Part shown: piece by piece, positions 9,338 to 18,551 of the stretch
How the letters are laid out: each line of letters opens with the position of its first letter
Position numbering within the stretch: position 1 is the first letter of the stretch
From: an uncultured Clostridia bacterium
GTDB lineage: Bacteria; Bacillota; Clostridia; Christensenellales; Aristaeellaceae
DNA length: 64,000 nt
Direction: 5' to 3'
NCBI GenBank assembly: GCA_934663595.1
Contig: CAKUKM010000009.1
Location: 10,843 to 74,842 of the forward strand
Notes under the pieces: model-generated
Seen by the model: only the letters and a program-made list of their open reading frames with translations
What the model was told of the DNA's origin: nothing
Database searches by the model: none
Program-made: the position numbers and the translations under genes

Positions 9338-9529
9338 ATGGGAAAGTATTGTGAAGTTTGCGGCAAGGGCGTTGTTTATGGCAACAATGTCAGCCATTCG
9401 AACCGCAAGACGCGCCGCACCTGGGCTCCGAACACGCAGAAGGTGCATGTTCTGGTCAATGGCGTGTCCAAGCGCATGTCCGTTTGCACGCGTTGCCTGC
9501 GCAGCAACAAGGTCGAACGCGCCCTGTAA
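9338..9529 (+). CDS. rpmB: 50S ribosomal protein L28
   Basis: A 63-residue L28, the normal length. It begins MGKYCEVCGKG and ends CTRCLRSNKVERAL, so it has two CxxC pairs and is the zinc-binding (C+) form. The block NNVSHSNRKTRRTW is the family core. GGAGGTG precedes the start. It diverges from yloU-fakA and has its own promoter and terminator. Confidence 0.97.
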   Translation: MGKYCEVCGKGVVYGNNVSHSNRKTRRTWAPNTQKVHVLVNGVSKRMSVCTRCLRSNKVERAL

Positions 9530-9550
9530 TGCGAAGAAACGCAAAGAGAA

Positions 9551-9595
9551 CCGGCGAATGAATCGAATGCCTTATTCGATATTCGCCGGTTTTTT
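9551..9595 (+). terminator. rpmB terminator
   Basis: Stem CCGGCGAAT / ATTCGCCGG (9551-9559 with 9581-9589) followed by TTTTTT. The loop holds a second inverted pair (ATCGAAT / ATTCGAT), so the stem is probably longer. Confidence 0.85.
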
Positions 9596-9760
9596 CTATA
9601 GAAATCGCCACAGCAGGTACCCCACGCCCACCAGAATCAGCCCCAGCCCCGTAAACCAGAACCAGCTCGGCAGCGACAAAAGCAGAAGGATCGCCCCCGC
9701 CAGCATCAGCAGCCCGCCGATCGTGCGCGCCCAATTCGTTCGCCGAACGCATTTGCCCAT
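9596..9760 (-). CDS. Small two-helix membrane protein
   Basis: A 54-residue protein starting MGKCVRRTNWARTIGGLL, with two hydrophobic segments (about 12-27 and 32-50) and ending GVGYLLWRFL. A strong Shine-Dalgarno (GGGGGAGGCG) precedes the ATG at 9760. The stop codon abuts the rpmB terminator. Function is unknown; the N-terminal arginines suggest the N-terminus stays in the cytoplasm. Confidence 0.7.
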   Translation of the reverse strand: MGKCVRRTNWARTIGGLLMLAGAILLLLSLPSWFWFTGLGLILVGVGYLLWRFL

Positions 9761-9808
9761 AAAATCGCCTCCCCCGCTGTATCCTATGCGGAGGAGGCGA
9801 TTTGCGTG

Positions 9809-11149
9809 TCACGCGGCCTTGCGTCCGCGCGCCCTGAGAATAAAGCCGATGGCAAGGCCCAGCGCCGCCGGAGCGACCCAGCCCAGGCCCAGCGAATACA
9901 GCGGAAGCCAGCCCTTCGTCCACGCCGCAACGCCCGGCAGAATGCCGCCCACGCGCGGAATCTCCAGCGCCGCCGCCGCCACCGTAAAGCCGATCGTCCA
10001 GACCATGACGTTTTTGTCATAGTGGAAGAACCGGCCGAACAGGCTCAGCAGAATCAGCACGATCGCCAGCGGGTACAGGAAATACAGCACCGGCGCGGAG
10101 AACTGAATGATCAGATTCAGGCCCACATTCGAAATCAGCAGCGCAAATACCGTAAGCGCAATCGCGCAGGGGCGGTACTTCACCCACTTGAACATCGACG
10201 AGAACGTCTCCGAGCACGACGTAATCAGTCCGACCGCCGTCTTCATGCAGCAGAACGTCGCCGTCAGCGCCAGAAGAATGCCGCCCGTCTCGCCGAAATA
10301 GTGGCGCGATACGATCGCGAAAATGTCGCCGCCGGTAAAGCTCGATTCCGCCAGCCGGTCCGCATACAGGCCGTGGCACTGCGTGCCGACCACCGCGATG
10401 CCCGCGTAAATCGCCGCCATCAGAATCATGCTGAATACGCCGGATTTCACCGTGCTCTTGGCGATGTCGGTCGGCTCCGTCACGCCCAGACCGCGAATGA
10501 CCGTGATCACCACAATGCCGAACGCCAGCGAGGCCAGCGCGTCGAGCGTGTCATAGCCCTGCAGGAATCCCGCGAAGAACGCGCCGTTTACGTAATCGCC
10601 CGCCGCCGGCACGCTGCCGATCGACTGCACCGGCTTGATCAGCGCCGTAATCATCAATATGCCCAGGAAAACCAGGAAAACCGGATTCAGGAACTTGCCC
10701 ACCGAATCCATGATCTTCGACGGCTTCAGCGAGAAATACAGCACCAGCGCGAAGAACACCGTCGTGAAAATCAGCTGCGGAACCGCAACGCTGCTTTCGC
10801 CCAGCAGCGGAACCACGCCCACCGTAAACGAAACCGCCGCGCAGCGGGGAATCGCAAACAGCGGCCCGATCGTCAGATACAGCGCGCAGGTGAAGAAATA
10901 GCTGTAGCCCTTCGACACGCGCCCCGACATGTGCATCAGGCCCTCGCTGCGGGAAATGCCCATCGAAATGATGCCCAGCAGCGGAATGCCCACCGCGGAC
11001 ACCAGCATGCCCACCAGCGCCGCGCCCACATTCTCGCCCGCCAGCGCGCCCATGCGGATTGGGAAGATCAGATTGCCCGCGCCGAAGAACAGCCCGAACA
11101 GCATCGATGCGATCAACATATAGTTTCTGCCACTGATTTTCTTGTCCAC
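9809..11149 (-). CDS. brnQ: Branched-chain amino acid:cation symporter BrnQ
   Basis: A 446-residue LIVCS-family transporter with about twelve membrane segments. Residues 14-36 carry the signature LFGLFFGAGNLIFPI. GTG at 11149 (read as MDKKISGRNYML) is the likely start, because the GGTGG Shine-Dalgarno would overlap the earlier GTG at 11161. Members import Leu, Ile and Val with Na+ or H+. It appears to be monocistronic. Confidence 0.93.
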   Translation of the reverse strand: MDKKISGRNYMLIASMLFGLFFGAGNLIFPIRMGALAGENVGAALVGMLVSAVGIPLLGIISMGISRSEGLMHMSGRVSKGYSYFFTCALYLTIGPLFAIPRCAAVSFTVGVVPLLGESSVAVPQLIFTTVFFALVLYFSLKPSKIMDSVGKFLNPVFLVFLGILMITALIKPVQSIGSVPAAGDYVNGAFFAGFLQGYDTLDALASLAFGIVVITVIRGLGVTEPTDIAKSTVKSGVFSMILMAAIYAGIAVVGTQCHGLYADRLAESSFTGGDIFAIVSRHYFGETGGILLALTATFCCMKTAVGLITSCSETFSSMFKWVKYRPCAIALTVFALLISNVGLNLIIQFSAPVLYFLYPLAIVLILLSLFGRFFHYDKNVMVWTIGFTVAAAALEIPRVGGILPGVAAWTKGWLPLYSLGLGWVAPAALGLAIGFILRARGRKAA

Positions 11150-11244
11150 CCTCGCAACCACCTTTGGTTTATTATAGTAGTCTGTTAATTCTCGAAAGCC
11201 TCCCTGTTTTCCTGCCTCGCATTGTTAAAAGTATAGATAAATCT

Positions 11245-12309
11245 TTAATCTGCCAGCATAAACGTCATCCGCACCGGGTTATGATCGGAAAATTCAAAGC
11301 CCGCGTCGATCGTCTCCAGCGCGCGAATCTCGACATTCTCCGAAACCAGGAAGCCGTCCACAGTCAGAACGAAGCTCTCGCCCGGCGCATACGCGCGATC
11401 GGCGTTTCGACAGGACGGAACCGGATTGTCCGCCGCCGCGAGGCGAACGCCCCCGCCAATCAGCCCGTCCGGAATCGGCTGCGCCCACGTGTAGCCCTCG
11501 CCGGACACGCCGAACACGGCCGCGGAATCGCCGAGCAGATCCTTGTTGAAATCGCCGCCGCCGACCACGTAATTGCCCGCCTCGTATTCGGCCTGCATGT
11601 CCGCAATCAGCATTTCCAGCTGGTCGTCCGCGATCGTGCCGTCCGAGGTGTACGCGGAGAGGTGCAGGTTGTACAGGCACAGCGTCTTGCCGTTCGAAAC
11701 CGGAATGCGGCTGACCGAATAGCAGCGGTCGAGATCCAGAAACTTCGTAAGCCCCGTCTCCACCGGCAGACTCCGCCGCAGCGCGGATGCCATTTCGCAG
11801 CTCGAAAGCGTCAGTATGCCCGCGTTCGACGCGCCGTGCGGCTCAAGGAACGGGTAAAACAGATACGCCGAATGGTAGTTCACCGCAAACGCCGCGCTCT
11901 TTTCCGGAAACGCCGCTTCCGCCATTTCGCGCTCGTTCACATGGTGGCTGCGCGTCGCGTCCGTGTCCAGCTCCTGCAGCAGCAGAAAATCAGGATTCAG
12001 CGCCTTCAGCCGCTCGAGCATGCCGGAAATATTCTCGACCACGGCCTCCTTCGAACGCGCGCGCGATTCCGTTCCTCCGTCCATGAAGAACGAATAATCG
12101 TCGCTGTACGCGCCGAAGCCGAGATTCCAGGTCGCAATGGAATATTCCTCGTTCACATTCGCCGCGCCGGACGCATGCTGAGCCACGTCCAGCGCGAGCT
12201 TGTCCTCAATGCGCGAATACTGAATCATCAGATACGCAAAATACCCCGCAAACGCCACCACAATCGCGATCACGACGATCAGCAGTGCCTTCAAAATCTT
12301 CTTCATCAT
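11245..12309 (-). CDS. Membrane-anchored endonuclease/exonuclease/phosphatase-fold protein
   Basis: A protein of about 354 residues with one N-terminal membrane anchor (6-29) and an extracytoplasmic EEP domain. The EEP motifs are ATWNLGFG, LLLQELD (metal-binding Glu), GGGDFNKD (Asp-x-Asn) and a terminal EFSDHNPVRMTF (Asp-His pair). The start codon overlaps the stop of the NYN gene (TGATG), with only a weak Shine-Dalgarno, suggesting translational coupling. EEP proteins may act on nucleic acids, lipids or phosphoinositides; an exported form without nuclease partners could be a phosphodiesterase. The substrate is not predictable. Confidence 0.82.
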   Translation of the reverse strand: MMKKILKALLIVVIAIVVAFAGYFAYLMIQYSRIEDKLALDVAQHASGAANVNEEYSIATWNLGFGAYSDDYSFFMDGGTESRARSKEAVVENISGMLERLKALNPDFLLLQELDTDATRSHHVNEREMAEAAFPEKSAAFAVNYHSAYLFYPFLEPHGASNAGILTLSSCEMASALRRSLPVETGLTKFLDLDRCYSVSRIPVSNGKTLCLYNLHLSAYTSDGTIADDQLEMLIADMQAEYEAGNYVVGGGDFNKDLLGDSAAVFGVSGEGYTWAQPIPDGLIGGGVRLAAADNPVPSCRNADRAYAPGESFVLTVDGFLVSENVEIRALETIDAGFEFSDHNPVRMTFMLAD

Positions 12310-13283
12310 CAGCAAATCTTCAAAAGCATCGTGTGTGCTTCGTCCATTTCGACGCGCAGCAGCCCCTGCTTCTCCAGCTCCTTCATCACGTCGCTGAAGC
12401 GCTTGAAGCCGATCGTGCGCTCGTCGAAGTTCGGGTAATCCGCCTGAATGGTGGATTTGAGAATCGACGGGTTGATTCGCTCGAATCCCTCCGCCTTGAA
12501 CCGCTCCAGCGCGGCCTTGAACGCCGGCAGCCAGTTCGTCTTGTCCATCTTGTTCGCGTTTTCCTCCGCGCCGGAAAGGCCGATCATCAGCGACGACGCC
12601 TCCGTCCACGAGCAGAGCTTTTCGCTCTTTGAGGTAATCAGCGCAATCAGCTTTCCAAACGTCGCGCAGCCGTAGCTCCGTTCCTCGAAGTCCGGGCGCA
12701 GGCGCATCAGCGTGTCCTTGAGCTCGCTGGCATACATCTGCTCCTCGTCCTGATCCTCCACGATCGTTTCCACCTGCGCAATCAGCTCGTTCAAGTCGCC
12801 GTCCACCACGCGCTCGCCCTTCTTGGGCTTCTGCGGCTTCTTCGCGGCCACGGATTCCAGAAACACGAATTCATTGCAGGCGTTGATGAATATGCTCGAG
12901 GCGACCTCCGATCGGGAGATGCCGAGCACGGTTTTGCCCATCGTCTTCAGCTTTCCGACCAGCGGCGTATAATCGCTGTCGCCGGACACGATGCAGAAGC
13001 TGTCGATCAGCGGGTTCGTGTACGCGACCTCCATCGCGTCGATCACCAGCTGAATATCCAGATTGTTTTTCTGATTCTTGCCGTATCGCAGCGACGGCAC
13101 CACGAAAAACGTATTCGACAGCAGGCATTCCTTGAGCTCCGAATACCGGTCCGTGTAGCCATACACCTTGCCGAGCAGGATATCGCCGCGAATCTTGACC
13201 TTTTCAATGATCGATCGCAGCATGCTCTCCTTCGCGCCGGCATTTTCCAAATCCACGAATACGGCGAAATTTGACTTTCCCAC
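12309..13283 (-). CDS. NYN-domain RNase with two OST-HTH (LOTUS) domains
   Basis: A 324-residue protein. The N-terminal NYN (LabA/DUF88) domain has the acidic active-site residues: VFVDLEN (Asp11), NNLDIQLVIDAM (Asp76, Asp82) and SGDSDY (100-104). After a Lys/Pro linker at about 148-160, two winged-helix OST-HTH/LOTUS domains follow (about 168-240 and 250-324); the second ends ERTIGFKRFSDVMKELEKQGLL. NYN domains are PIN-like ribonucleases and LOTUS domains bind RNA, so an RNA-processing nuclease is the natural reading. It sits just downstream of ricT, itself an RNA-maturation factor. Confidence 0.88.
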   Translation of the reverse strand: MGKSNFAVFVDLENAGAKESMLRSIIEKVKIRGDILLGKVYGYTDRYSELKECLLSNTFFVVPSLRYGKNQKNNLDIQLVIDAMEVAYTNPLIDSFCIVSGDSDYTPLVGKLKTMGKTVLGISRSEVASSIFINACNEFVFLESVAAKKPQKPKKGERVVDGDLNELIAQVETIVEDQDEEQMYASELKDTLMRLRPDFEERSYGCATFGKLIALITSKSEKLCSWTEASSLMIGLSGAEENANKMDKTNWLPAFKAALERFKAEGFERINPSILKSTIQADYPNFDERTIGFKRFSDVMKELEKQGLLRVEMDEAHTMLLKIC

Positions 13284-13316
13284 GTTCTATGCGTACTCCT
13301 TTCGCGCAAAACCGCC

Positions 13317-14597
13317 TCACGCCTCCGGCGCGGCCGGTTCGGCGGTCTTCTCCGCCGCATTCGCCGTTTCAACGGCCTTCTCCGCAGGTTCCGGCGCGGA
13401 CTTCGCCGTTTCGGCAGTATTCTCCGGCGCGTTTGCGGATTCCGCCGGCGCGCTCTCCGTCTCCGGCGCGCTTTCGTTCGGCAGCTCGTCGCCCTTGCGG
13501 CCCTTCGCGCTGCGGCGGCGCTTTTTGCGCTCCTTCAACGCCTCGGGATCGGCGTTCGCCGCGCCCTTGCGCTCCTTGACCGCCTCCGTATCGACCGTCG
13601 CCGAGCTCTCGCGCAGCTTTTCGAGGAACTGATCGGTGCTCAGATTCTTCGGCGCTTTCTGATGCGGATAGGTCTTGCGCTTCGGCTTCGCGTCTTCCTC
13701 GGGCGTCTCCGGCTCGGGCTCCGCGCCCTTCTTCGGGCGCTGCGGCTTCGGCTTCGGCGCTTCGCGCACGGCCGCCGCGTCGCCGGGGCCGGGCTTGCGC
13801 ACGTCGTCGATCGCATATTCGCGCACGTCGAACGTGTCCTCCGCCGTGCGAATGCGCACCTTCACGCACTCCTTGATCGCATTGATTTCGGTCAGCACGC
13901 CCACGCCGTCGGGCGTGACCAGATCCTTGCCCACCTTCGGAATGCGCTTGAGCACGGCCTCGTAATTGTCCTGCTCGTATTTCAGGCAGCACATGAGTCT
14001 TCCGCACAGGCCCGAAATCTTCGTCGGATTCAGCGAAAGGCCCTGTTCCTTCGCCATCTTGATCGAAACCGGCTGGAAATCGCCCAGGAACGCGCCGCAG
14101 CAGATGGGCCGGCCGCACGAGCCGAGTCCGCCGAGCATCTTCGCCTCGTCGCGCACGCCGATCTGCCTGAGCTCGATGCGCATTTTGAACACGCTGGCCA
14201 GATCCTTCACCAGCTCGCGGAAATCCACGCGCCCGTCGGCCGTGAAATAGAAAATAATTTTGGAATTGTCGAACGTGTGCTCCACGCTCACCAGCTTCAT
14301 ATCCAGCTTGTGCTTTTTCACGCGCTCCTGGCAGATTTTGAACGCCTCGATCTCGTGCTGCGCGTTCTGCTCGGCGCGGCGCGCGTCCTCCTCCGTCGCG
14401 ATGCGCACCACCTTTTTCAGCGGCGATACCACCTGCGCGTCGTCCACCGTGCGCGGGCTCGTGACCGCCTCGCCGTATTCCACGCCGCGCGCGGTCTCCA
14501 CCACCACGTTCTCGCCCGGCTTCGGCCACAGGCCGTTCGGGTCAAAATAATACACCTTGCCCGCCTTCTTGAAGCGGACGCCGATTACGGTTGCCAT
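13317..14597 (-). CDS. ricT: PSP1-domain protein RicT (YaaT)
   Basis: A 426-residue PSP1 protein. Cys161, Cys166, Cys167, Cys198, Cys203 and Cys204 (in GSCGRPICC and GLCGRLMCC) match the cysteine set of RicT, part of the RicAFT complex that carries Fe-S clusters and assists RNase Y in mRNA maturation and sporulation. The usual protein is about 275 residues. Here about 140 extra C-terminal residues are low-complexity and rich in Lys, Glu, Ala and Pro. The neighbours holB and darA are the standard ones; tmk is absent. Confidence 0.93.
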   Translation of the reverse strand: MATVIGVRFKKAGKVYYFDPNGLWPKPGENVVVETARGVEYGEAVTSPRTVDDAQVVSPLKKVVRIATEEDARRAEQNAQHEIEAFKICQERVKKHKLDMKLVSVEHTFDNSKIIFYFTADGRVDFRELVKDLASVFKMRIELRQIGVRDEAKMLGGLGSCGRPICCGAFLGDFQPVSIKMAKEQGLSLNPTKISGLCGRLMCCLKYEQDNYEAVLKRIPKVGKDLVTPDGVGVLTEINAIKECVKVRIRTAEDTFDVREYAIDDVRKPGPGDAAAVREAPKPKPQRPKKGAEPEPETPEEDAKPKRKTYPHQKAPKNLSTDQFLEKLRESSATVDTEAVKERKGAANADPEALKERKKRRRSAKGRKGDELPNESAPETESAPAESANAPENTAETAKSAPEPAEKAVETANAAEKTAEPAAPEA

Positions 14598-14612
14598 TCA
14601 AGGTACCTCCAT

Positions 14613-15551
14613 TTATTCTATCAGAGAAAAAAACATGCTCTCCAGAACGCTCGTCCAGGCCACGTTCGCGCTCAGCCTCTGCCGCGCGAGCATGACCGCC
14701 TTCAAAAGCCGCGCGCCGGACAGTTTGTCCGCCCGCAGCTTCTCCGCGTCCGCCTCCGAAAACGGCTCCGCGCCATTCTGAATCGCCATCAGATCGCGCG
14801 CCCACAGCTCCAGTATTTCCAGAACCGTCTCTTCTCCGCCCTTTAAATCGGAAATCTCCGCCGCCGCGCCCGCGACGCTCGCCGCATCCCGGAGCTTTCC
14901 GAGCGCGGACAGCGTCCTGTCGCGCAGCGAAAAGAACTCGCCGTCCTCATTCAGCTCCAGCGCGCGGCCGACCGAGCCCTGCGCCAGCCCGCTCAGCATT
15001 TTCGCGCGCGCTTCGGGAATTCCGCGCGAAACGAGCACCCGCGCGCAGTCCTCCACATTCAGCGGCCGCATCCGGATTTCCTGGCATCTGGACACGACCG
15101 TCGGCAGCAGCGCGCCGGGCGTATCGGAAATCAGAAAAAACATCACATCGCCCACCGGGCTTTCCAGCGTTTTCAGCAGCGCGTTCTGCGCGCTCGGATT
15201 CATCCTGTCCGCCTGCTCGATGATCGCGACATGATACCCGCCCTCGTAGGGGCGCATGGACAGCGCGTCGATCAATTCGCGAATCGCATCCACGCGAATC
15301 GCGTTCTTCTCCGGAACCACGCGATGCAGATCGGGGTGCACGCCCGCCTGCACGCGCTTGCACGCGGGGCAAACGCCGCACGGCCTGTCCGCGCCGGCGC
15401 AGAATATCGCCTGCGCAAACAGATTCGCCGCGGTTTTTTTGCCGCTTCCGCGCGGCCCGGTAAAAAGAAGGGCATGAACAATGCGCCCGGCTTGAACCGA
15501 ACGCATCAAATGTTCCATTTTGTCGCCCTGTCCGACCAATTCGATCCGCAT
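14613..15551 (-). CDS. holB: DNA polymerase III delta' subunit
   Basis: A 312-residue clamp-loader delta'. It has the P-loop-like TGPRGSGKKT (31-40), a zinc-binding set (Cys51, Cys58, Cys61, Cys64) and the sensor block SRCQEIRM (154-161). TLESP at about 128 is also typical. Delta' acts in the tau3-delta-delta' complex that loads the sliding clamp. It lies between darA and ricT as in other Firmicutes. Confidence 0.94.
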   Translation of the reverse strand: MRIELVGQGDKMEHLMRSVQAGRIVHALLFTGPRGSGKKTAANLFAQAIFCAGADRPCGVCPACKRVQAGVHPDLHRVVPEKNAIRVDAIRELIDALSMRPYEGGYHVAIIEQADRMNPSAQNALLKTLESPVGDVMFFLISDTPGALLPTVVSRCQEIRMRPLNVEDCARVLVSRGIPEARAKMLSGLAQGSVGRALELNEDGEFFSLRDRTLSALGKLRDAASVAGAAAEISDLKGGEETVLEILELWARDLMAIQNGAEPFSEADAEKLRADKLSGARLLKAVMLARQRLSANVAWTSVLESMFFSLIE

Positions 15552-15571
15552 TTACGCGCTCTTTCCGCCCG

Positions 15572-15901
15572 TCAGATTTTGACGAACTGCTCTACATTGA
15601 GCACGAAGATCGTTGCGCCGCCGACCATAACCTCCACCGGATACGGAACATACACGCCCGTGGTGCCGGCAATCGGCGAGGGCGAGGTCGCAATCTGCTT
15701 GCGGCTCTTGCACACGTGCTCAATCACCTTCATGGCGCCGTCGAACTTGTCGTCGTCCACGCCGACGAGCAGCGTGGTGTTTCCCGCGCGGAGGAATCCG
15801 CCGGTGGTTGCGAGCTTGGTAACGCCGTAGCCCTCGCTCATAAGGTTGGAAACCAGACGGGACGCATCCTCGTCCTGAACGATCGCGATAATCAGTTTCA
15901 T
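15572..15901 (-). CDS. darA: Cyclic-di-AMP-binding PII-like protein DarA
   Basis: A 109-residue PII-like protein (YaaQ family). TTGGFLRAGNTTLLVG (32-47) is the nucleotide-binding B-loop region of DarA/PstA. DarA trimers bind cyclic di-AMP. The gene starts with a good GGAGG site, directly upstream of holB. Confidence 0.95.
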   Translation of the reverse strand: MKLIIAIVQDEDASRLVSNLMSEGYGVTKLATTGGFLRAGNTTLLVGVDDDKFDGAMKVIEHVCKSRKQIATSPSPIAGTTGVYVPYPVEVMVGGATIFVLNVEQFVKI

Positions 15902-15936
15902 ACATGGTTCCTCCTTCGCCTGAATTTTACACTACA

Positions 15937-15965
15937 ATTATACACGTTTTTGGCGCGATATGCAA
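15937..15965 (-). promoter_or_regulatory. Promoter for darA-holB-ricT
   Basis: Read leftward: TTGCAT (15960-15965), 17-bp spacer, TATAAT (15937-15942), 36 bp before darA. Confidence 0.65.
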
Positions 15966-15997
15966 GCACAAAATCCGGCTCCGGAAAAGGGCGGTTT

Positions 15998-17476
15998 TTA
16001 CAGCAGGATGCAGATCATGCCGCCGCTGCCCTCGTTGATGATCTTGCCGAGCGATTCCTGAATTTTCGCGCGCACGTCCTCGGGCATGCGGGTCAGCTTG
16101 CTGCTCATGCCCTCGCGCACGAGATCGTTCAGGGATTTTCCGAAGATTTCGGTGTCCCATATGCCCGTGGGATTGGATTCCACCTCGCTCATCAGGTGAT
16201 TGACCAGCTCCTCGGACTGCTTTTCGGTGCCGACGATCGGGCTGACCTCGGTCTGAATATCCACGCGAATCATGTGCAGCGACGGCGCGCTCGCCTTCAG
16301 CCGCACGCCGAACCGCCCGCCCTGGCGCACGATCTCCGGCTCGTTCAGCTTCATTTCCGCCATTTCCGGGGCGACCATGCCGTAGCCGGTCTCGCGCACG
16401 CTCGCAAGCGCGTCCGCCACGCGATCGTATTCGCGCTTGGCCTCCACCAATTGCTTCATCAGTTCAAACAGGTGTTCCTCGCCGTCGATCTCCTGGCCGC
16501 TCGCCTCGCCGAGGATTTTATAGAACAATCCGTCCTTCATCGTCAGGCGGTATTCGAGCGTGCCCTCGTTTAAATTGATCTCGCCGGGCAGCACATCCTC
16601 GGTGTATTCGTTTTCGCTGAGCGCCTCCTTCAGCGCGTCCGTATCGCGCACGCGCCGCAGCTTTTCCGCGCACCCGCGCACCGAGCCGAAAATCGATTTG
16701 CCCAGCCAGTGATCGTCCGAAAGCGACGTCAGCCACGACGGCGCGTGAATCCGGATCTCGCGCAGCGGGAACTCAAACAGCACGCTCTCCATCAGCGCGT
16801 TCACGTTTTCGATCGTCATATTCTCCACGTCCGTCGAGAGCACGGGAACGGCGTACTTCTCGCGCAGCTCGTTTCGCAGCTTCAGCGCGTCCGCGCCGTC
16901 CGGCAGCTTCGAATTCAGAAGCACCGCAAACGGCTTGCCCAGCGCCTTCAGCTCCCGCACCACGCGTTCCTCGGCCTCCCGATACGCGCTCCGCGGCATA
17001 TCCACGATGCTTCCGTCGGTCGTGACCACCACGCCGATCGTCGAATGCTCCTGAATCACCTTGCGGGTGCCGATCTCGGCCGCGTCCTCAAACGGAATAT
17101 CGTGGTCGAACCACGGCGTGCGCACCATGCGCGATTCCTCGCCCTCGTTCAGGCCCAGCACGCCCGGAATCAGATAGCCCACGCAGTCCACCAGCCGCAC
17201 GCGCGCCACCGCCGAATCGCGCAGCTCAATCTGCGCCGCCTCGTTGGGAATGAATTTCGGCTGCGTCGTCATGATCGTGCGCCCCGCGCCGCTCTGGGGC
17301 AGCTCGTCGACCGCGCGCTCGCGGTTGCCGCCGTCCGTCATATTCGGCAGCACAAGCAGCTCCATGAACCGCTTGATGAACGTCGACTTTCCGGTGCGCA
17401 CCGGCCCGACAACTCCCAGATAGATATCCCCGTCGCACCTGCCGGCAATATCGCGGTAAAGTTTGGTTTGGTCCAT
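15998..17476 (-). CDS. spoIVA: Stage IV sporulation protein A, spore-coat morphogenetic ATPase
   Basis: SpoIVA (492 residues, the normal length) polymerises on the forespore surface as the base of the spore coat, powered by ATP hydrolysis. Walker A GPVRTGKS (24-31) is followed by the family stretch TMTTQPKFIPNEAAQIEL. The C-terminus GGMICILL matches the conserved membrane-localising tail. Its presence, with the SASP genes, marks an endospore former. It is transcribed alone, leftward, diverging from srtB. Confidence 0.97.
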   Translation of the reverse strand: MDQTKLYRDIAGRCDGDIYLGVVGPVRTGKSTFIKRFMELLVLPNMTDGGNRERAVDELPQSGAGRTIMTTQPKFIPNEAAQIELRDSAVARVRLVDCVGYLIPGVLGLNEGEESRMVRTPWFDHDIPFEDAAEIGTRKVIQEHSTIGVVVTTDGSIVDMPRSAYREAEERVVRELKALGKPFAVLLNSKLPDGADALKLRNELREKYAVPVLSTDVENMTIENVNALMESVLFEFPLREIRIHAPSWLTSLSDDHWLGKSIFGSVRGCAEKLRRVRDTDALKEALSENEYTEDVLPGEINLNEGTLEYRLTMKDGLFYKILGEASGQEIDGEEHLFELMKQLVEAKREYDRVADALASVRETGYGMVAPEMAEMKLNEPEIVRQGGRFGVRLKASAPSLHMIRVDIQTEVSPIVGTEKQSEELVNHLMSEVESNPTGIWDTEIFGKSLNDLVREGMSSKLTRMPEDVRAKIQESLGKIINEGSGGMICILL

Positions 17477-17538
17477 GATTCATGCCTCCCGCCTAAAGTC
17501 TCTTCTCAAACCTATGAACCGCCCCCGGCCGGTATGCC

Positions 17539-17567
17539 TTGCAAAATTGCGCCCCGCCGTTTATAAT
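17539..17567 (+). promoter_or_regulatory. Promoter for srtB (and possibly tex)
   Basis: TTGCAA (17539-17544), 17-bp spacer, TATAAT (17562-17567), 29 bp before srtB. Confidence 0.65.
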
Positions 17568-17596
17568 AGAATGGATCAATTCTTCGGAGGCGCGCA

Positions 17597-18538
17597 ATGG
17601 GCAAATCACGCAAATCGACCCGCAGGATTCCCCTTTTGATCTGCTGGATTCTACTGATTCTCGGCGCAATCTATATCGCGCGCTGGTATGCCTCCCGCGC
17701 CCGCATCGAGCGCGAGACGCAGGAATACCAGCGCCTCTATCGCACGCCCGCGCCCACCGTGCAATGGGAAATCACCCCGTCGCCGGAGCCCACCACGGCC
17801 CCAGCAATCACCGCAGGCCCGGCGACCGCGCTTCCCAGCGTCGACGATCGCCCGCGCGCAGCCGCCTCTCCGGAGCCGGCGGCCGCGGAGACCGATCAGG
17901 CCGGGGCGTATATCTATCGCCTGCCGACCGCGCCGCCGATTCAGGACAGCTTTTCGGAGCTTCTGAATCGAAATGCCGACACGATCGGCTATCTCACCGC
18001 GGGCGACGTGGTGTCGCTTCCGGTGGTCTGGCGCGAAAACGACAACGAAACCTACCTCGACCACAGCTTTTCCGGCGAAATTGCCCCGGAGGGCGCGCTG
18101 TTTCTGGACGGCTACAACCGGCTGATTCCGGCGGACGACTGCCTGATCATTTACGGCCACAACATGCAGAACGGCACGATGTTCGGCCGGCTGCACCTGT
18201 TTGAAAGCGCGGCCGCCGTGCGGAACTGCCCGCTGATTTCGTTCGATACGATCTATGAAAACGGGCTGTACGCGCCGTTCGCGGCGTTCCGGCTCTCGGC
18301 GGAGACGGATTTCCGCAAATACGTGCTGGACGAATCGGAATTCGCCGATTTCGTGGGGCAAATGCGCGATCGATCGTCGTTTTCCGTGCCGCTCGACGTG
18401 TCCTGGGGCGATCAGCTGCTGCTGCTCGTGACCTGCGATTACGACGAGCGCGACGGGCGCTTCGTGCTGGCGCTGCGGCGGCTGCGCGATACCGAAACCG
18501 CGAGCGAGGTCTCCGCACTGATCCGTCAGGCGCAATAA
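17597..18538 (+). CDS. srtB: Class B sortase
   Basis: A 313-residue membrane-anchored sortase: basic N-terminus, one membrane segment (11-30), a Pro/Ala/Thr-rich stalk (50-115), then the sortase barrel. The catalytic triad is visible as His188 (IIYGHNM), Cys280 (LVTCDY) and Arg294/295 (LALRRLR). The order and the GHNM block are class B. Class B enzymes attach proteins with NPQTN-like signals to peptidoglycan or build pili. No sortase substrate is visible nearby. tex follows within 14 bp. Confidence 0.92.
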   Translation: MGKSRKSTRRIPLLICWILLILGAIYIARWYASRARIERETQEYQRLYRTPAPTVQWEITPSPEPTTAPAITAGPATALPSVDDRPRAAASPEPAAAETDQAGAYIYRLPTAPPIQDSFSELLNRNADTIGYLTAGDVVSLPVVWRENDNETYLDHSFSGEIAPEGALFLDGYNRLIPADDCLIIYGHNMQNGTMFGRLHLFESAAAVRNCPLISFDTIYENGLYAPFAAFRLSAETDFRKYVLDESEFADFVGQMRDRSSFSVPLDVSWGDQLLLLVTCDYDERDGRFVLALRRLRDTETASEVSALIRQAQ

Positions 18539-18551
18539 TTTGGAGGAAAAC

